A stretch of DNA of 33,444 nucleotides from Candidatus Cloacimonadota bacterium (GTDB taxonomy: Bacteria > Cloacimonadota > Cloacimonadia > Cloacimonadales > TCS61): contig JAIPJH010000026.1 of NCBI GenBank assembly GCA_021734245.1, forward strand, positions 1-33,444. The letters are read 5' to 3'. Positions within the stretch are counted from its first letter, which is position 1; each line of letters opens with the position of its first letter. Positions 24,604 through 33,398 of the stretch are shown piece by piece. The notes under the pieces are model-generated. The model searched no databases. It saw nothing but the letters and a program-made list of their open reading frames with translations, and was not told the DNA's origin. Both the position numbers and the translations under genes were made by a program.

Positions 24604-26166
24604 ATGTACGTTTTAAGTCGTGAAGAAATGTATACCTTCGATAAATATACGATCGAGAAAATAGGAATTCCCGGCAAAAAACTGATGGAAAATGCCGGCA
24701 GAGGTTGTGCCGAATTCATCAGGAATGAACTGCTGGTTTATCCAAAAGATGAGAAAGAAACCTTGAAAGAGTCGAGTAAGGAGAATATTGAGGAAGAGAC
24801 TTTTTCAAGGTTCAAGATAGCTCTTTTCTGCGGAGCAGGAAATAACGGCGGTGATGGTTTTGTGATAGCACGTTATCTGAAAAAATGGAATTTTTATCCG
24901 GAAATCTTCCTGCTGGGAAACGAAGACAAAATGAGCCCGGAAACTTTGGAAAATTTTCAAGATTGCCAGAAGTTGAGAATCCCGATCCAAAAAATAGAGG
25001 ATGCAGAGTTTGAACTAACGGATTTTGATTTGATCGTTGATGCGATTTTCGGTGTTGGTTTAAAAGGAACAGTGCGCGGTTGGCGAGCTGAAGTGATCAC
25101 TAAAATTAATGCAACAAATCTTCCTGTCGTTGCCATCGATATTGCCAGCGGGATCGATGCCGATACCGGACAGGCAGAAATTGCCGTAGAAGCTGATTTT
25201 ACACTGACAATGGCAAATTACAAATACGGGCATTTCCTGGAAAAAGGACGCGAAAAAAGTGGTGAAACCTTAGTTGTAGATATCGGCATTCCCGAACCTG
25301 TTTACGAAAAATTTCCGCCCAAAGCAAAATTAATAACAACTGAAAATGTTGTTTATCCGCTGCGTTCCCGATTTTCTCACAAAGGAAATTATGGTCGAAT
25401 TGGAATCATCGCCGGATCTCCAGGTTTCAGTGGTGCTGCTGTAATGGCTTGCCGTTCTGCGCTGCGTTCCGGTGCTGGAATTATCACGCTTTTTCATCCT
25501 GCCGGAATGGAGTTGATCTTCGAGAGTCAACTCCTGGAAGTGATGACTTATTCCATTCCTGCAGATAATGATGATTTGGAGAAGATTGCTGAGTTTCAGA
25601 AAAAGCTAAATTCAATGGATGTTCTTCTCATCGGTCCCGGAATCGGAGTAACAAATAAAGCCAGACAGCTTCTGGAAGAAATCTTGAAAACCTGGCATAA
25701 ACCTCTGGTTTTGGATGCAGATTCGTTAAATATTCTGTCTCAAAATCGTGATCTTGTAGATTTGATCAAGAGCAAACAGATCATTCTCACTCCGCACATT
25801 GGTGAATTTGCCCGACTTTGCCAAAAAACAATTCCTGAAATACAGGCTGATCCGCTGAGATGTTTGGAAGAATTCGTTAAAGAATATAAATGCCATATCC
25901 TGCTGAAAAGTTCCACCACGATCTTTGCCGACAAATCCGGATTTGTTTTTGATATTTCCGGAAACGACGGACTTTCCACCGGTGGCAGCGGCGATGTGCT
26001 GGCAGGTATTATAGTTTCATTTCTTGGTCAGAAATTAGATTTGCGAAATTCAGCAATTTCAGCTTCCTACCTGCTGGGAGAAACTTCTGAAAAACTGGCT
26101 GAGATCAGAAATCCGGCTTCGATCATTCCATCAGATATTATTGAAAATTTATTTAAGATAACGTAA
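24604..26166 (+). CDS. nnr: Bifunctional NAD(P)H-hydrate epimerase / ADP-dependent dehydratase
   Basis: 520 residues. The N-terminal YjeF_N epimerase half (about 1-235) has GAGNNGGDGFVIARYL (77-92), VDAIFGVGLKG (145-155) and AIDIASGIDADTG (177-189). The C-terminal kinase-like half has HKGNYGRIGIIAGSPGFSGA (259-278), LLIGPGIG (341-348), LDADSLNIL (370-378), LTPHIGEFARL (395-405) and the ADP-site GNDGLSTGGSGDVLAG (453-468). It repairs damaged NADHX and NADPHX in the cytosol. A charged stretch at about 47-70 (many Lys/Glu/Ser) looks like an insertion before GAGNNGG. AGGAG is 6 bases before the ATG. A lipoprotein gene follows after 22 bases. Confidence 0.95.
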   Translation: MYVLSREEMYTFDKYTIEKIGIPGKKLMENAGRGCAEFIRNELLVYPKDEKETLKESSKENIEEETFSRFKIALFCGAGNNGGDGFVIARYLKKWNFYPEIFLLGNEDKMSPETLENFQDCQKLRIPIQKIEDAEFELTDFDLIVDAIFGVGLKGTVRGWRAEVITKINATNLPVVAIDIASGIDADTGQAEIAVEADFTLTMANYKYGHFLEKGREKSGETLVVDIGIPEPVYEKFPPKAKLITTENVVYPLRSRFSHKGNYGRIGIIAGSPGFSGAAVMACRSALRSGAGIITLFHPAGMELIFESQLLEVMTYSIPADNDDLEKIAEFQKKLNSMDVLLIGPGIGVTNKARQLLEEILKTWHKPLVLDADSLNILSQNRDLVDLIKSKQIILTPHIGEFARLCQKTIPEIQADPLRCLEEFVKEYKCHILLKSSTTIFADKSGFVFDISGNDGLSTGGSGDVLAGIIVSFLGQKLDLRNSAISASYLLGETSEKLAEIRNPASIIPSDIIENLFKIT

Positions 26167-26188
26167 AAAAAATAGCCAAGGAGAAAAG

Positions 26189-26932
26189 ATGAAAAAGTTT
26201 TTGATTTTTGTTGTTTTAGCGGTAATCCTGCTTTCGGCATGTACCAAAAAGGTAACTCCGAAAGATTGGGAATATCTGGCTTCATCTATGCAGAAAGTAG
26301 ATGAAATTGTTCAGAATGAATTAAATCGTCTGCAAAATATTGCAGCAAGTGATGTCGTGAAATCGGGAGAATGGGAAGAAATTAAGCCAGCACTCATTCT
26401 GGATGCGGAGAATCGAACTGAAGCACTTTACTGGTATTGTCTGCCCGATGGAAGTTATTACACTTCCGAAAAAGATAAAGTTGATGCCAATTTGAGTTCA
26501 CGCGGATATTTCCCGGATCTGCTGGCTGGAAATGCTGTTGTCGGTTATCCGATAATCGGCAAAACCAGCGGTCGCAAATCTTTCGTGATTGCTGTTCCAA
26601 TTTTTGATAATCAGGAAGTTACAGGTATTCTGGGCACTTCTATTTTTCTGGGAGAAATGTGGGATATTCTAAAAAATAAGATTAGCATTCCAGAAGAGTA
26701 CGACTTCTATGCTGTGAATACAAATGGTTTTACAATGTTCGATCTGGAAACAAAAGATCATTTATTGGATGATGTTCTGAATCAGTCTTCTCCTACTCTG
26801 GTGGAAGCGATCAAGGTGATTATCGCAAGCGAAAACGGCTCTGTAAGCTACAAGTGGAACGACAAAAATAAAATTGCCATTTATAAAAAATCCCCTGTTT
26901 CAGACTGGAGATATGTTCTTTCTTTTTATTAG
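26189..26932 (+). CDS. Lipoprotein with a Cache-like sensor domain
   Basis: 247 residues. The lipobox LSAC gives Cys18 after MKKFLIFVVLAVILLSAC. The mature part has a helix with coiled-coil look (about 24-60), then a Cache/PDC-like fold: ALYWYCLPDGSYYTS, SSRGYFPDLLAGNAVVGYPI and FVIAVPIFDNQEVTGILGTSI are typical of methyl-accepting and kinase sensor domains. There is no signalling domain after it, so it is an isolated lipid-anchored ligand-binding module. A second small Cache-like half may be at 175-247. It could feed a partner protein. It is close behind nnr and 14 bases before the next gene. Confidence 0.8.
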   Translation: MKKFLIFVVLAVILLSACTKKVTPKDWEYLASSMQKVDEIVQNELNRLQNIAASDVVKSGEWEEIKPALILDAENRTEALYWYCLPDGSYYTSEKDKVDANLSSRGYFPDLLAGNAVVGYPIIGKTSGRKSFVIAVPIFDNQEVTGILGTSIFLGEMWDILKNKISIPEEYDFYAVNTNGFTMFDLETKDHLLDDVLNQSSPTLVEAIKVIIASENGSVSYKWNDKNKIAIYKKSPVSDWRYVLSFY

Positions 26933-26946
26933 GAAAGGTTATCTGA

Positions 26947-27618
26947 ATGAATGAAAAGCAAAAAGCTTTGATCAAATATGCCGGAATTGCACTCCTTCTC
27001 ATCATAATAATTTTCAGTATTTCCAAATGTATAAGACGTTCTTCAGTTTTAGTCGAAGGATTACCGGAAGTTCCGGTTTATTTCAATGAAAATGGTAAAG
27101 AATTAAAAGTTGGAAAAACTAATGATGATGGGCTGACCAGCCTTAACCAGAAATTGCAGCCTGGCAGCTACATTATCTACTATCAGGAAGATTATCTTAC
27201 CAGATATTATGCAACTTTAAGAGTGCGAAAAAGCCGCAAGGAAACAAAAGTGAGATTTCGCAAACATCGTTTGCCGGCTATTTCAAGACAATTAGTTCTC
27301 AATAAGAGTGAGGATGTAGAACTGGCATCAACTTTAAAACATTATTCCATCTATTCCAAAAGTGGAAATGCTGTAGAATATGACGCAGATATAAATATGT
27401 CTGTTCGCGGTTCTAATGATGGACTCGATTCTTATTTTATACTTAAATGGAACCTGAACCTGGAAGGAAGAAATGTGAGTAATGAAGAATTGGAAATTGC
27501 CGAAAATACTTCCAAGACGATGACTGTTTGGGAAGATAAATTACATTTATATGAGATCGAATATTCAGTAAATGGAGATGTTGCTTCACTTTCCTTGAGA
27601 GCAAAATACAAAGAATAG
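26947..27618 (+). CDS. Membrane-anchored protein of unknown function
   Basis: 223 residues. One N-terminal helix (about 9-27, IKYAGIALLLIIIIFSIS) is followed by a basic turn (KCIRRSS) and a mostly beta extracytoplasmic part. Residues about 40-80 (VPVYFNENGKELKVGKTNDDG, here shown to its key turns, then QPGSYIIYYQEDY) resemble a small carboxypeptidase-regulatory or PEGA-like beta-sandwich. The rest (about 110-223) is not recognised. It probably shares a transcript with the Cache lipoprotein. A strong terminator lies 19 bases downstream, closing the operon. Confidence 0.75.
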   Translation: MNEKQKALIKYAGIALLLIIIIFSISKCIRRSSVLVEGLPEVPVYFNENGKELKVGKTNDDGLTSLNQKLQPGSYIIYYQEDYLTRYYATLRVRKSRKETKVRFRKHRLPAISRQLVLNKSEDVELASTLKHYSIYSKSGNAVEYDADINMSVRGSNDGLDSYFILKWNLNLEGRNVSNEELEIAENTSKTMTVWEDKLHLYEIEYSVNGDVASLSLRAKYKE

Positions 27619-27636
27619 AAAAACACATTTTCACAG

Positions 27637-27666
27637 GCGGATGAGAATATTTTCATCCGCTTTTTT
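27637..27666 (+). terminator. Rho-independent terminator of the nnr-lipoprotein-membrane protein operon
   Basis: GCGGATGA (27637-27644) and TCATCCGC (27653-27660) form an 8-bp stem with an 8-nt loop, followed by six T. It is the clearest plus-strand terminator in the window. Confidence 0.9.
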
Positions 27667-27688
27667 CTACGTGGTATTCAATAATTCA

Positions 27689-27717
27689 TTGACATAATAA
27701 TTGCAATTCTCAATATT
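27689..27717 (+). promoter_or_regulatory. Candidate promoter of the lamin-tail protein gene
   Basis: TTGACA (27689-27694) is separated by 17 bases from AATATT (27712-27717). The -35 is perfect for a sigma-70 type factor, the -10 only fair. A terminator just upstream and a gene start at 27782 fit this placement. It is not known whether this phylum uses this consensus. Confidence 0.4.
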
Positions 27718-27781
27718 CGCATCATCAAGAGTATAATGAACTTGGAAATAATGTAATCTTAATCCTGTAAAGAGGATTGCT

Positions 27782-30175
27782 ATGAAGAAGTTTTTTGTAT
27801 TTATTTTTGGATTGCTATGTCTTCATATTTATGCACAGAATGTTGTAATAAATGAAGTCCTTTACGATCCCGATGGGTCGGATGGTGGTTATGAATGGAT
27901 CGAACTGTACAATAATTCTAACGATCTTATCAATCTTCATAATTGGACAATTGTAAAAGCCGGAACCAGTTTTTCTCTGGTTTTTATTTTACCTTCAATC
28001 AATATTCAGCCGCATGGTTTTCTTCTGATCGGTGAAGAATTTGTCCCAGATACTGATTTGATAACTGATCTTTCTTTTCAGAATGGTGGTTCTGCCACCG
28101 ATGGAATTCGCATTATTTCTTATGACGGTTTTTACACCGATACTATTCTCTACGATTCACCAAACTCAAATAATCTTCCTGATGATATTTCCAGTCCGGG
28201 CAGTTTTTTTGCGGTGGATGTGAGTAGTGGAAATTCCCTGGCTCGCAAGCAGGATGGAATAGATTCCAATAATTGTGAACAGGATTTTTTTGAATGTGAA
28301 AATCCTACACCAGGTGAAGAGAATTTTTATCCGATAGATTTAGCAGTTTACGATGTTGAAATCGTGCTGAATAACGGTGATTACTGGCTTGAAACAGAGG
28401 TCTTTAACTTATCCACAGAAAATGTGGATAACTACGAAGCAAGCGTAGAAATCACTATAAATACTGAATTTTATGGAAGTTATGATCTGCCAGAGATTCC
28501 GGCTGAAAGTTCCATCCCGTTTTCCTGCAATCTTGAACAGTTTTCAGCAAATTACAATCTGATCTCTGCTGAAGTTATTTACATGTATGACAATATATTA
28601 GACAACAACTTTGCAGCTAATTCCATCTTAACTGCAAATTCTGATCTTGTTCTAAATGAAGTTTTGTTCCGTCCACAAAGTACCAATCAGGAGTGGCTGG
28701 AAATTTTTAATCGCGGAGATTGTGGATATCTTGTGGATAACTGGAAAATAATTGATGCAAGTGGCGGTCAAATCAACTTCTCATGCGTCTTGCAGCCAAA
28801 TGACTTTATAGTAGTCTGCGAAGATGCAAATTTGATGTTTCAGATCTATCCCGAAATCGATCCAAATCTGGTAATTCAAAGTGATGATTGGACTTCGTTG
28901 AACAATACAGAAGAAAGCCTGACTTTTATGGATAATTATTCCGTTGTTTTTGATTCGATGTATTATGATGGTTCAGGTTGTCCTTCAGATTTTTCGCTGG
29001 AAAGAGTAAATCCTTTTGATGATGAAAATATTGAGTGGCTGGTCAGTCTGGATTCCCTGGGAACTCCGTCTTTACAAAATAGCGTTTTACCAATTGAAAA
29101 AGATCTTTCATTAGAATTCAGAGATATAGAAGAAATTGATGGGGAAATCCAGCATACGATTTTTGTGGAAAACCGTGGTTTGGAAAATATTAATTCTGTT
29201 TTGTTAACCTGTTTTAAAACCGAATTAGAAACAGGAAATCAGCAAGAAGTCTATATAGAAAATTTAATTATTACAGATAGTTTGGAAATTGTTTTTAATA
29301 CTGATTTTCCTTCCAATGGTTATTATGAATTTAATTACGAAATTTATTCTGATGAAGACATGGATGAAAGCAACAACTTTGCGCATTCTTTCTTTAATCG
29401 TTCTGCTCTGCCGTTTGTGATAAATGAGATCATGTACGATCCTTCTGATGATCTGCCCGAATGGTTGGAAATCAAACAGAATTTTCCAGTTCCAGATTTG
29501 GAAGAGTTTTATCTGGTTGTAGATGAAGACACGCTTTGTTTGCCGTTCTTTGATGAAGAATTTGCTCTTGTAACTTCTTCGTATTCGGATGCCGATACTT
29601 TGCAGCAGCTTTATGATCTATCTGAAATCGAGATTTTCCTGGGATTGTCTTCACTTTCCAATAACGGAGAACAAATTTCTCTTCTGGATGAATGCGGAAA
29701 TTTGATCGAAACTTTCTTCTATTTTCCCGAATGGAATGACGATCTGTCAGGAATTTCCATTGAACGTGTGAACAGCTGTCTTCCAGCCACGGAAAATAAT
29801 TGGGGACCAGCGGTTAACGGCTGCACTCCCGCTACTGAAAACAGCATTTTTGTGCAAATTCTGCCTGCTAATACAAAACTGAAACCCGAACCAAATCCAT
29901 TTTCTCCCTATCGTGGTGAACACACGATTTTTAACTACAAATTGCCGGAAATTATCAGCAGAATGACATTGCGGATTTTTGATCTGAAAGGAAGGTTGGT
30001 GCGCAAACTTGTAAATCAGCAGCTTATGGCAGCAGAAGGTGGAATTGTGTGGGATGGCAAAGGTGATAATGGTAAAAAACTGCCAATTGGGGTTTATATA
30101 GTTTTGATGCAGGCAACCGCGCGAGACAGCGAGAAAGTTTATGAAAAGAAGATTACGATTGTAATCGGGAAATAG
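27782..30175 (+). CDS. Large secreted protein with three lamin-tail domains and FlgD-like C-terminus
   Basis: 797 residues. A signal peptide (about 1-19, ...LHIYAQ) is followed by a repeating design. Lamin-tail (LTD) domains start at about 20 (VVINEVLYDPDG..EWIELYN), 285 (LVLNEVLFRP..EWLEIFN) and 542 (FVINEIMYDPSD..EWLEIKQ). CARDB-like adhesion modules lie between them (about 180-285 and 440-540). The C-terminal 90 residues (PNPFSPYRGEHTIF, IFDLKGRLVRKL, VWDGKGDNGKKLPIGVY) are a FlgD-like/sorting domain. LTDs in bacteria are mostly in cell-surface or secreted proteins; a binding or structural role is likely. The start is supported by AGAGG 6 bases upstream. Not related in sequence to the C1 protease except for the end domain. 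Confidence 0.88.
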   Translation: MKKFFVFIFGLLCLHIYAQNVVINEVLYDPDGSDGGYEWIELYNNSNDLINLHNWTIVKAGTSFSLVFILPSINIQPHGFLLIGEEFVPDTDLITDLSFQNGGSATDGIRIISYDGFYTDTILYDSPNSNNLPDDISSPGSFFAVDVSSGNSLARKQDGIDSNNCEQDFFECENPTPGEENFYPIDLAVYDVEIVLNNGDYWLETEVFNLSTENVDNYEASVEITINTEFYGSYDLPEIPAESSIPFSCNLEQFSANYNLISAEVIYMYDNILDNNFAANSILTANSDLVLNEVLFRPQSTNQEWLEIFNRGDCGYLVDNWKIIDASGGQINFSCVLQPNDFIVVCEDANLMFQIYPEIDPNLVIQSDDWTSLNNTEESLTFMDNYSVVFDSMYYDGSGCPSDFSLERVNPFDDENIEWLVSLDSLGTPSLQNSVLPIEKDLSLEFRDIEEIDGEIQHTIFVENRGLENINSVLLTCFKTELETGNQQEVYIENLIITDSLEIVFNTDFPSNGYYEFNYEIYSDEDMDESNNFAHSFFNRSALPFVINEIMYDPSDDLPEWLEIKQNFPVPDLEEFYLVVDEDTLCLPFFDEEFALVTSSYSDADTLQQLYDLSEIEIFLGLSSLSNNGEQISLLDECGNLIETFFYFPEWNDDLSGISIERVNSCLPATENNWGPAVNGCTPATENSIFVQILPANTKLKPEPNPFSPYRGEHTIFNYKLPEIISRMTLRIFDLKGRLVRKLVNQQLMAAEGGIVWDGKGDNGKKLPIGVYIVLMQATARDSEKVYEKKITIVIGK

Positions 30176-30184
30176 GAGAAAAGG

Positions 30185-31723
30185 ATGTACAGTAAAACAA
30201 TTTCTTACGCAATTCAGGGAATTGGAGCTCAGCAGATTACGGTGGAAACAGATATCAAGGGAGGCACTTTTTTCTTCAATCTTGTGGGATTGCCTTCCAA
30301 TTCGGTAAAAGAAAGTCGAGATCGGGTTCTGGCAGCAATTAAAAATTCCGGTTTTCGCATTGGTAATTTTGGTTTCACGGTAAACCTGGCTCCGGCAGAT
30401 ATCAAAAAAGACGGTGTTGCTCTGGATGTTCCCACAGCTTTAGCTTTGCTGCATGGTCTGGGAAGGATCGACACCCACAAACTGGATAAACTGGCATTTA
30501 TCGGAGAGCTTTCTTTGGATGGAAATCTGCGACCCGTAAAAGGAGTTTTACCTATCGCAGTTGCCTGTTGGAAGGACGGATTCGATGGTCTTGTTCTGCC
30601 GTATGAAAATGCTAAAGAAGCTGCTATTATCGATGAATTGGAAATTTATCCAGTTTCATCTTTGAATGAAGTCATTAATTTTCTGGAAGATAAGATCGAG
30701 ATCGAACCGCTCAAAGTTGATAAGAATTCCATTTTCAATCACCTTGATGACAGTCCGGTAGATATGTTCGATGTGAAAGGACAATATCACGTGAAACGAG
30801 CTTTGGAAGTAGCTGCAGCCGGTGGACACAATGTTTTAATGCTAGGACCTCCAGGATCAGGTAAAACCATGCTGGCTCGCAGAATTCCCACTATTCTTCC
30901 CAGCCTTACTCTGGAAGAATCTCTGGAAACTACCAAAATCCATTCTGTTGCCGGTCTTACAGGGAGCAAGATCGGAATTATTACAAGCCGTCCTTTTCGT
31001 TCTCCGCATCACACGATCAGCGATGTTGCTCTCATTGGTGGTGGAAGCTATCCCAAACCGGGAGAAGTTTCACTTTCTCATAACGGCGTACTGTTTCTGG
31101 ATGAACTTCCCGAATTCAAAAAATCTGTATTGGAAGTATTGCGACAACCTTTGGAAGACGAAATTGTTACAATTTCCCGCGCAACGCAAAGTCTGGAATT
31201 TCCCGCCAAATTTATGCTGGTTGCTTCTATGAATCCCTGTCCCTGCGGTTATTTTGGCAGTAATGTGGAAGGTCATGCCTGCAGTTGCGCAATTGCTCAA
31301 ATTCAGCGTTATCGTTCCCGCATTTCCGGTCCGCTTCTGGATCGCATCGATATTCACGTGGAAGTTCCAGCTGTGAAATATGAACAACTCAGCGGAGCAC
31401 CTTCCGGTGAAAGATCAAAAGATATCAGAAAGCGGGTAAATGACTCCAGAAATCTACAGTTGCAACGTTTTACAGAAGAAAATATTTTCAGTAATTCTCA
31501 GATGAATCCCAAGCAAATACGCAAATACTGCCAGTTGGAAGAAGATAGCAAAGACATCCTGAAAAGAGCGATGGATAAAATGGGGCTTTCAGCTCGAGCT
31601 TACGATAGAATCTTAAAAGTAAGCCGCACCATTGCCGATCTGGAAGGCAGTGAAAATATAAAAGTGAATCACATCAGCGAATCTGTGCAGTATCGCAGTT
31701 TGGACAGGAAATTCTGGGAGTGA
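30185..31723 (+). CDS. comM: YifB/ComM-family AAA+ ATPase (Mg-chelatase-like)
   Basis: 512 residues, full length. The N-terminal Lon-like ChlI domain (about 20-150, FNLVGLPSNSVKESRDRV) precedes a Mg-chelatase AAA+ domain. It has Walker A GPPGSGKT (221-228), Walker B GVLFLDELPE (301-310) and a sensor segment after the MNPCPCGYFG cysteine cluster. The last ~100 residues are the Mg_chelatase_C domain (LSARAYDRILKVSRTIADLEG). In naturally competent bacteria ComM acts as a branch-migration helicase in recombining imported DNA. The gene follows the lamin-tail gene by 9 bases with AGGAG upstream. It is convergent with ruvB, another branch-migration motor. Confidence 0.92.
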   Translation: MYSKTISYAIQGIGAQQITVETDIKGGTFFFNLVGLPSNSVKESRDRVLAAIKNSGFRIGNFGFTVNLAPADIKKDGVALDVPTALALLHGLGRIDTHKLDKLAFIGELSLDGNLRPVKGVLPIAVACWKDGFDGLVLPYENAKEAAIIDELEIYPVSSLNEVINFLEDKIEIEPLKVDKNSIFNHLDDSPVDMFDVKGQYHVKRALEVAAAGGHNVLMLGPPGSGKTMLARRIPTILPSLTLEESLETTKIHSVAGLTGSKIGIITSRPFRSPHHTISDVALIGGGSYPKPGEVSLSHNGVLFLDELPEFKKSVLEVLRQPLEDEIVTISRATQSLEFPAKFMLVASMNPCPCGYFGSNVEGHACSCAIAQIQRYRSRISGPLLDRIDIHVEVPAVKYEQLSGAPSGERSKDIRKRVNDSRNLQLQRFTEENIFSNSQMNPKQIRKYCQLEEDSKDILKRAMDKMGLSARAYDRILKVSRTIADLEGSENIKVNHISESVQYRSLDRKFWE

Positions 31724-31814
31724 GAGCTTTAGCAACGAACGAAACGAACAAATCTAACATTCTTTGATATAAGTAAATCTCACTTTCTCACTACTCAACT
31801 CTCATCTCTGAAAT

Positions 31815-32846
31815 CTATTCATCCACCACTTCAAACACATTCATTTGAGATTCATTTGGTTTGATGCCAAAATGTTTGTAAGCTTTGTAGGTTGCTTTCC
31901 TGCCTTGTGCAGTTCTGTCCAAAAATCCCTGCTGGATCAGATAAGGTTCATAAATTTCTTCCACTGTTCCGGCATCTTCGCCCACAGCAACTGCCAGCGT
32001 TTTCAGTCCAACCGGCCCGCCACCGTAATTTTCCATGATCGTCAGCAGAATTCGCTTATCCATATCATCCAAACCAGCGTTGTCCACCATCAGCATCTTC
32101 AGTGCTTTGATGGCAATTTCTTTGGTGATGATGCCGTCGCCTTTGATCTGAGCATAATCCCGCACACGGCGCAGCAGACGATTTGCCACTCGCGGTGTGC
32201 CACGACTGCGGCGAGCGATCTCTTTGGTTCCTTCCTGCTCCAGAGGAATATTTAACAGGCCTGCTGATCGTTTAACGATGTGCTCGATACTTTTCACATC
32301 GTAATAATCCAGCCGCAGGACAAGCCCGAAACGAGCTCTGAGCGGCGAAGTGAGAAGTCCGGCACGCGTGGTAGCACCGATCAGTGTGAACGGCTCAATA
32401 TCGATGGAGAGTGAACGAGCGGAAGGACCGCTGTCGATAATGATTTCCATTTCAAAATCTTCGATGGCAGGATACATGTATTCTTCCACCACGTGATTGA
32501 GACGGTGAATTTCATCGATAAAGAAAACATCGTTTCTCTGCAGATTGGTCAAGATTCCAGCCAGGTCGGGAGCTTTTTCCAGAACCGGTCCGGCACTTAC
32601 TTTTATTTCTACGCCCAGCTCGTTGGCAATTATGTTTGCCAAAGTAGTTTTACCCAAACCGGGAGGTCCGTAAAAAAGCACGTGGTCGAGTGGCTCTTTT
32701 CGCATTTTGGCAGCTTGAATGGAAATATCTAAAATCTCTTTTATCTGTTCCTGCCCCACGAATTCATTTAATGTTTTAGGGCGCAGCGTTCTATCAAAAT
32801 CTTTTTCTTCCGGTATCTCCACCGGGTCGGTAATTCTTTCCAGCAT
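31815..32846 (-). CDS. ruvB: Holliday junction branch migration DNA helicase RuvB
   Basis: 343 residues, standard length. [14 protein letters not shown] (21-34), Walker [10 protein letters not shown] (59-67), Walker [10 protein letters not shown] (108-116), sensor GATTRAGLL (157-165) and the arginine finger region TSPLRARFG (166-174) are all present. The C-terminal winged helix ends with [16 protein letters not shown]. RuvB hexamers drive branch migration at Holliday junctions with RuvA. ruvA and ruvC are not here; instead a small membrane protein precedes it by 16 bases. AAGGA lies 6 bases before the ATG. The end converges on comM. Confidence 0.97.
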   Translation of the reverse strand: MLERITDPVEIPEEKDFDRTLRPKTLNEFVGQEQIKEILDISIQAAKMRKEPLDHVLFYGPPGLGKTTLANIIANELGVEIKVSAGPVLEKAPDLAGILTNLQRNDVFFIDEIHRLNHVVEEYMYPAIEDFEMEIIIDSGPSARSLSIDIEPFTLIGATTRAGLLTSPLRARFGLVLRLDYYDVKSIEHIVKRSAGLLNIPLEQEGTKEIARRSRGTPRVANRLLRRVRDYAQIKGDGIITKEIAIKALKMLMVDNAGLDDMDKRILLTIMENYGGGPVGLKTLAVAVGEDAGTVEEIYEPYLIQQGFLDRTAQGRKATYKAYKHFGIKPNESQMNVFEVVDE

Positions 32847-32862
32847 ATTTATTCCTTCTAAA

Positions 32863-33144
32863 TTATTCTCCGTATCTTTTCCATAACATCAATGTGATTA
32901 AAGCAAAAATAACGATAATGATGACAAGTAAAAAAATTGGAACGGAGTCACCATAAATAAAAAGCTTGGAAAAAATTTTATAAATATAAGCTAATTGCCC
33001 GATGATAATGAGAAATCCAAACATCCAGGCCAGAAGTGGTTTTTCTTCATACTCTTTGCGCAAAGGATAGGCTTTGAAGATAGCATTCCAGATGAAAAAA
33101 CCACCACCGATGATAATTAGTGCTAAAAGTCTTTCAAATATCAT
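32863..33144 (-). CDS. Small three-helix membrane protein of unknown function (93 aa)
   Basis: Three hydrophobic segments are visible: about 4-22 ([19 protein letters not shown]), 38-56 ([19 protein letters not shown]) and 69-86 ([18 protein letters not shown]), with a charged loop [12 protein letters not shown] after the first. The family is not recognised. AAGGAGA sits 5-6 bases before the ATG, so it is a real gene. It is transcribed with ruvB 16 bases downstream; a functional tie is not evident. Confidence 0.75.
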   Translation of the reverse strand: MIFERLLALIIIGGGFFIWNAIFKAYPLRKEYEEKPLLAWMFGFLIIIGQLAYIYKIFSKLFIYGDSVPIFLLVIIIVIFALITLMLWKRYGE

Positions 33145-33159
33145 AAAATTCTCCTTGTT

Positions 33160-33398
33160 TAGCTCACAGATTTATACAGATGAACAAAAATAAATAATTC
33201 CAAATACGCAAATTATTTATTTATTTTGCGTATACTGTCCCCCTCCATAAGGGGAAATTAAACAAAATTCTTAAATTTGACTATCACCGTGGCAGAGCCA
33301 AGGTATATTTCGCTAAATTTATTTCAGCAAGCTGAAAATCGAATTTTCATTATTTACCCCTCTCCGGCAACTGCCGGATCTCCCCTCAAACAGGGGAG
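33160..33398. repeat. Repeat-rich intergenic DNA at the right end
   Basis: There is no gene from 33145 to the window end. It holds copy 2 of the TAGCTCACAGATTT repeat (33160-33186), ATACGCAAA/TTTGCGTAT (33204-33212, 33225-33233), CCCCT/AGGGG (33240-33254), TTTCAGC/GCTGAAA (33322-33337), TCCGGCA/TGCCGGA (33363-33378) and CTCCCCT/AGGGGAG (33380-33398). The last two are adjacent stems, like the double stem at 17807-17837. Confidence 0.65.

Noticed and set aside
31724-31814. Bidirectional terminator between comM and ruvB
   Set aside because: No stem with a T-run is visible in the 91-base convergent gap.
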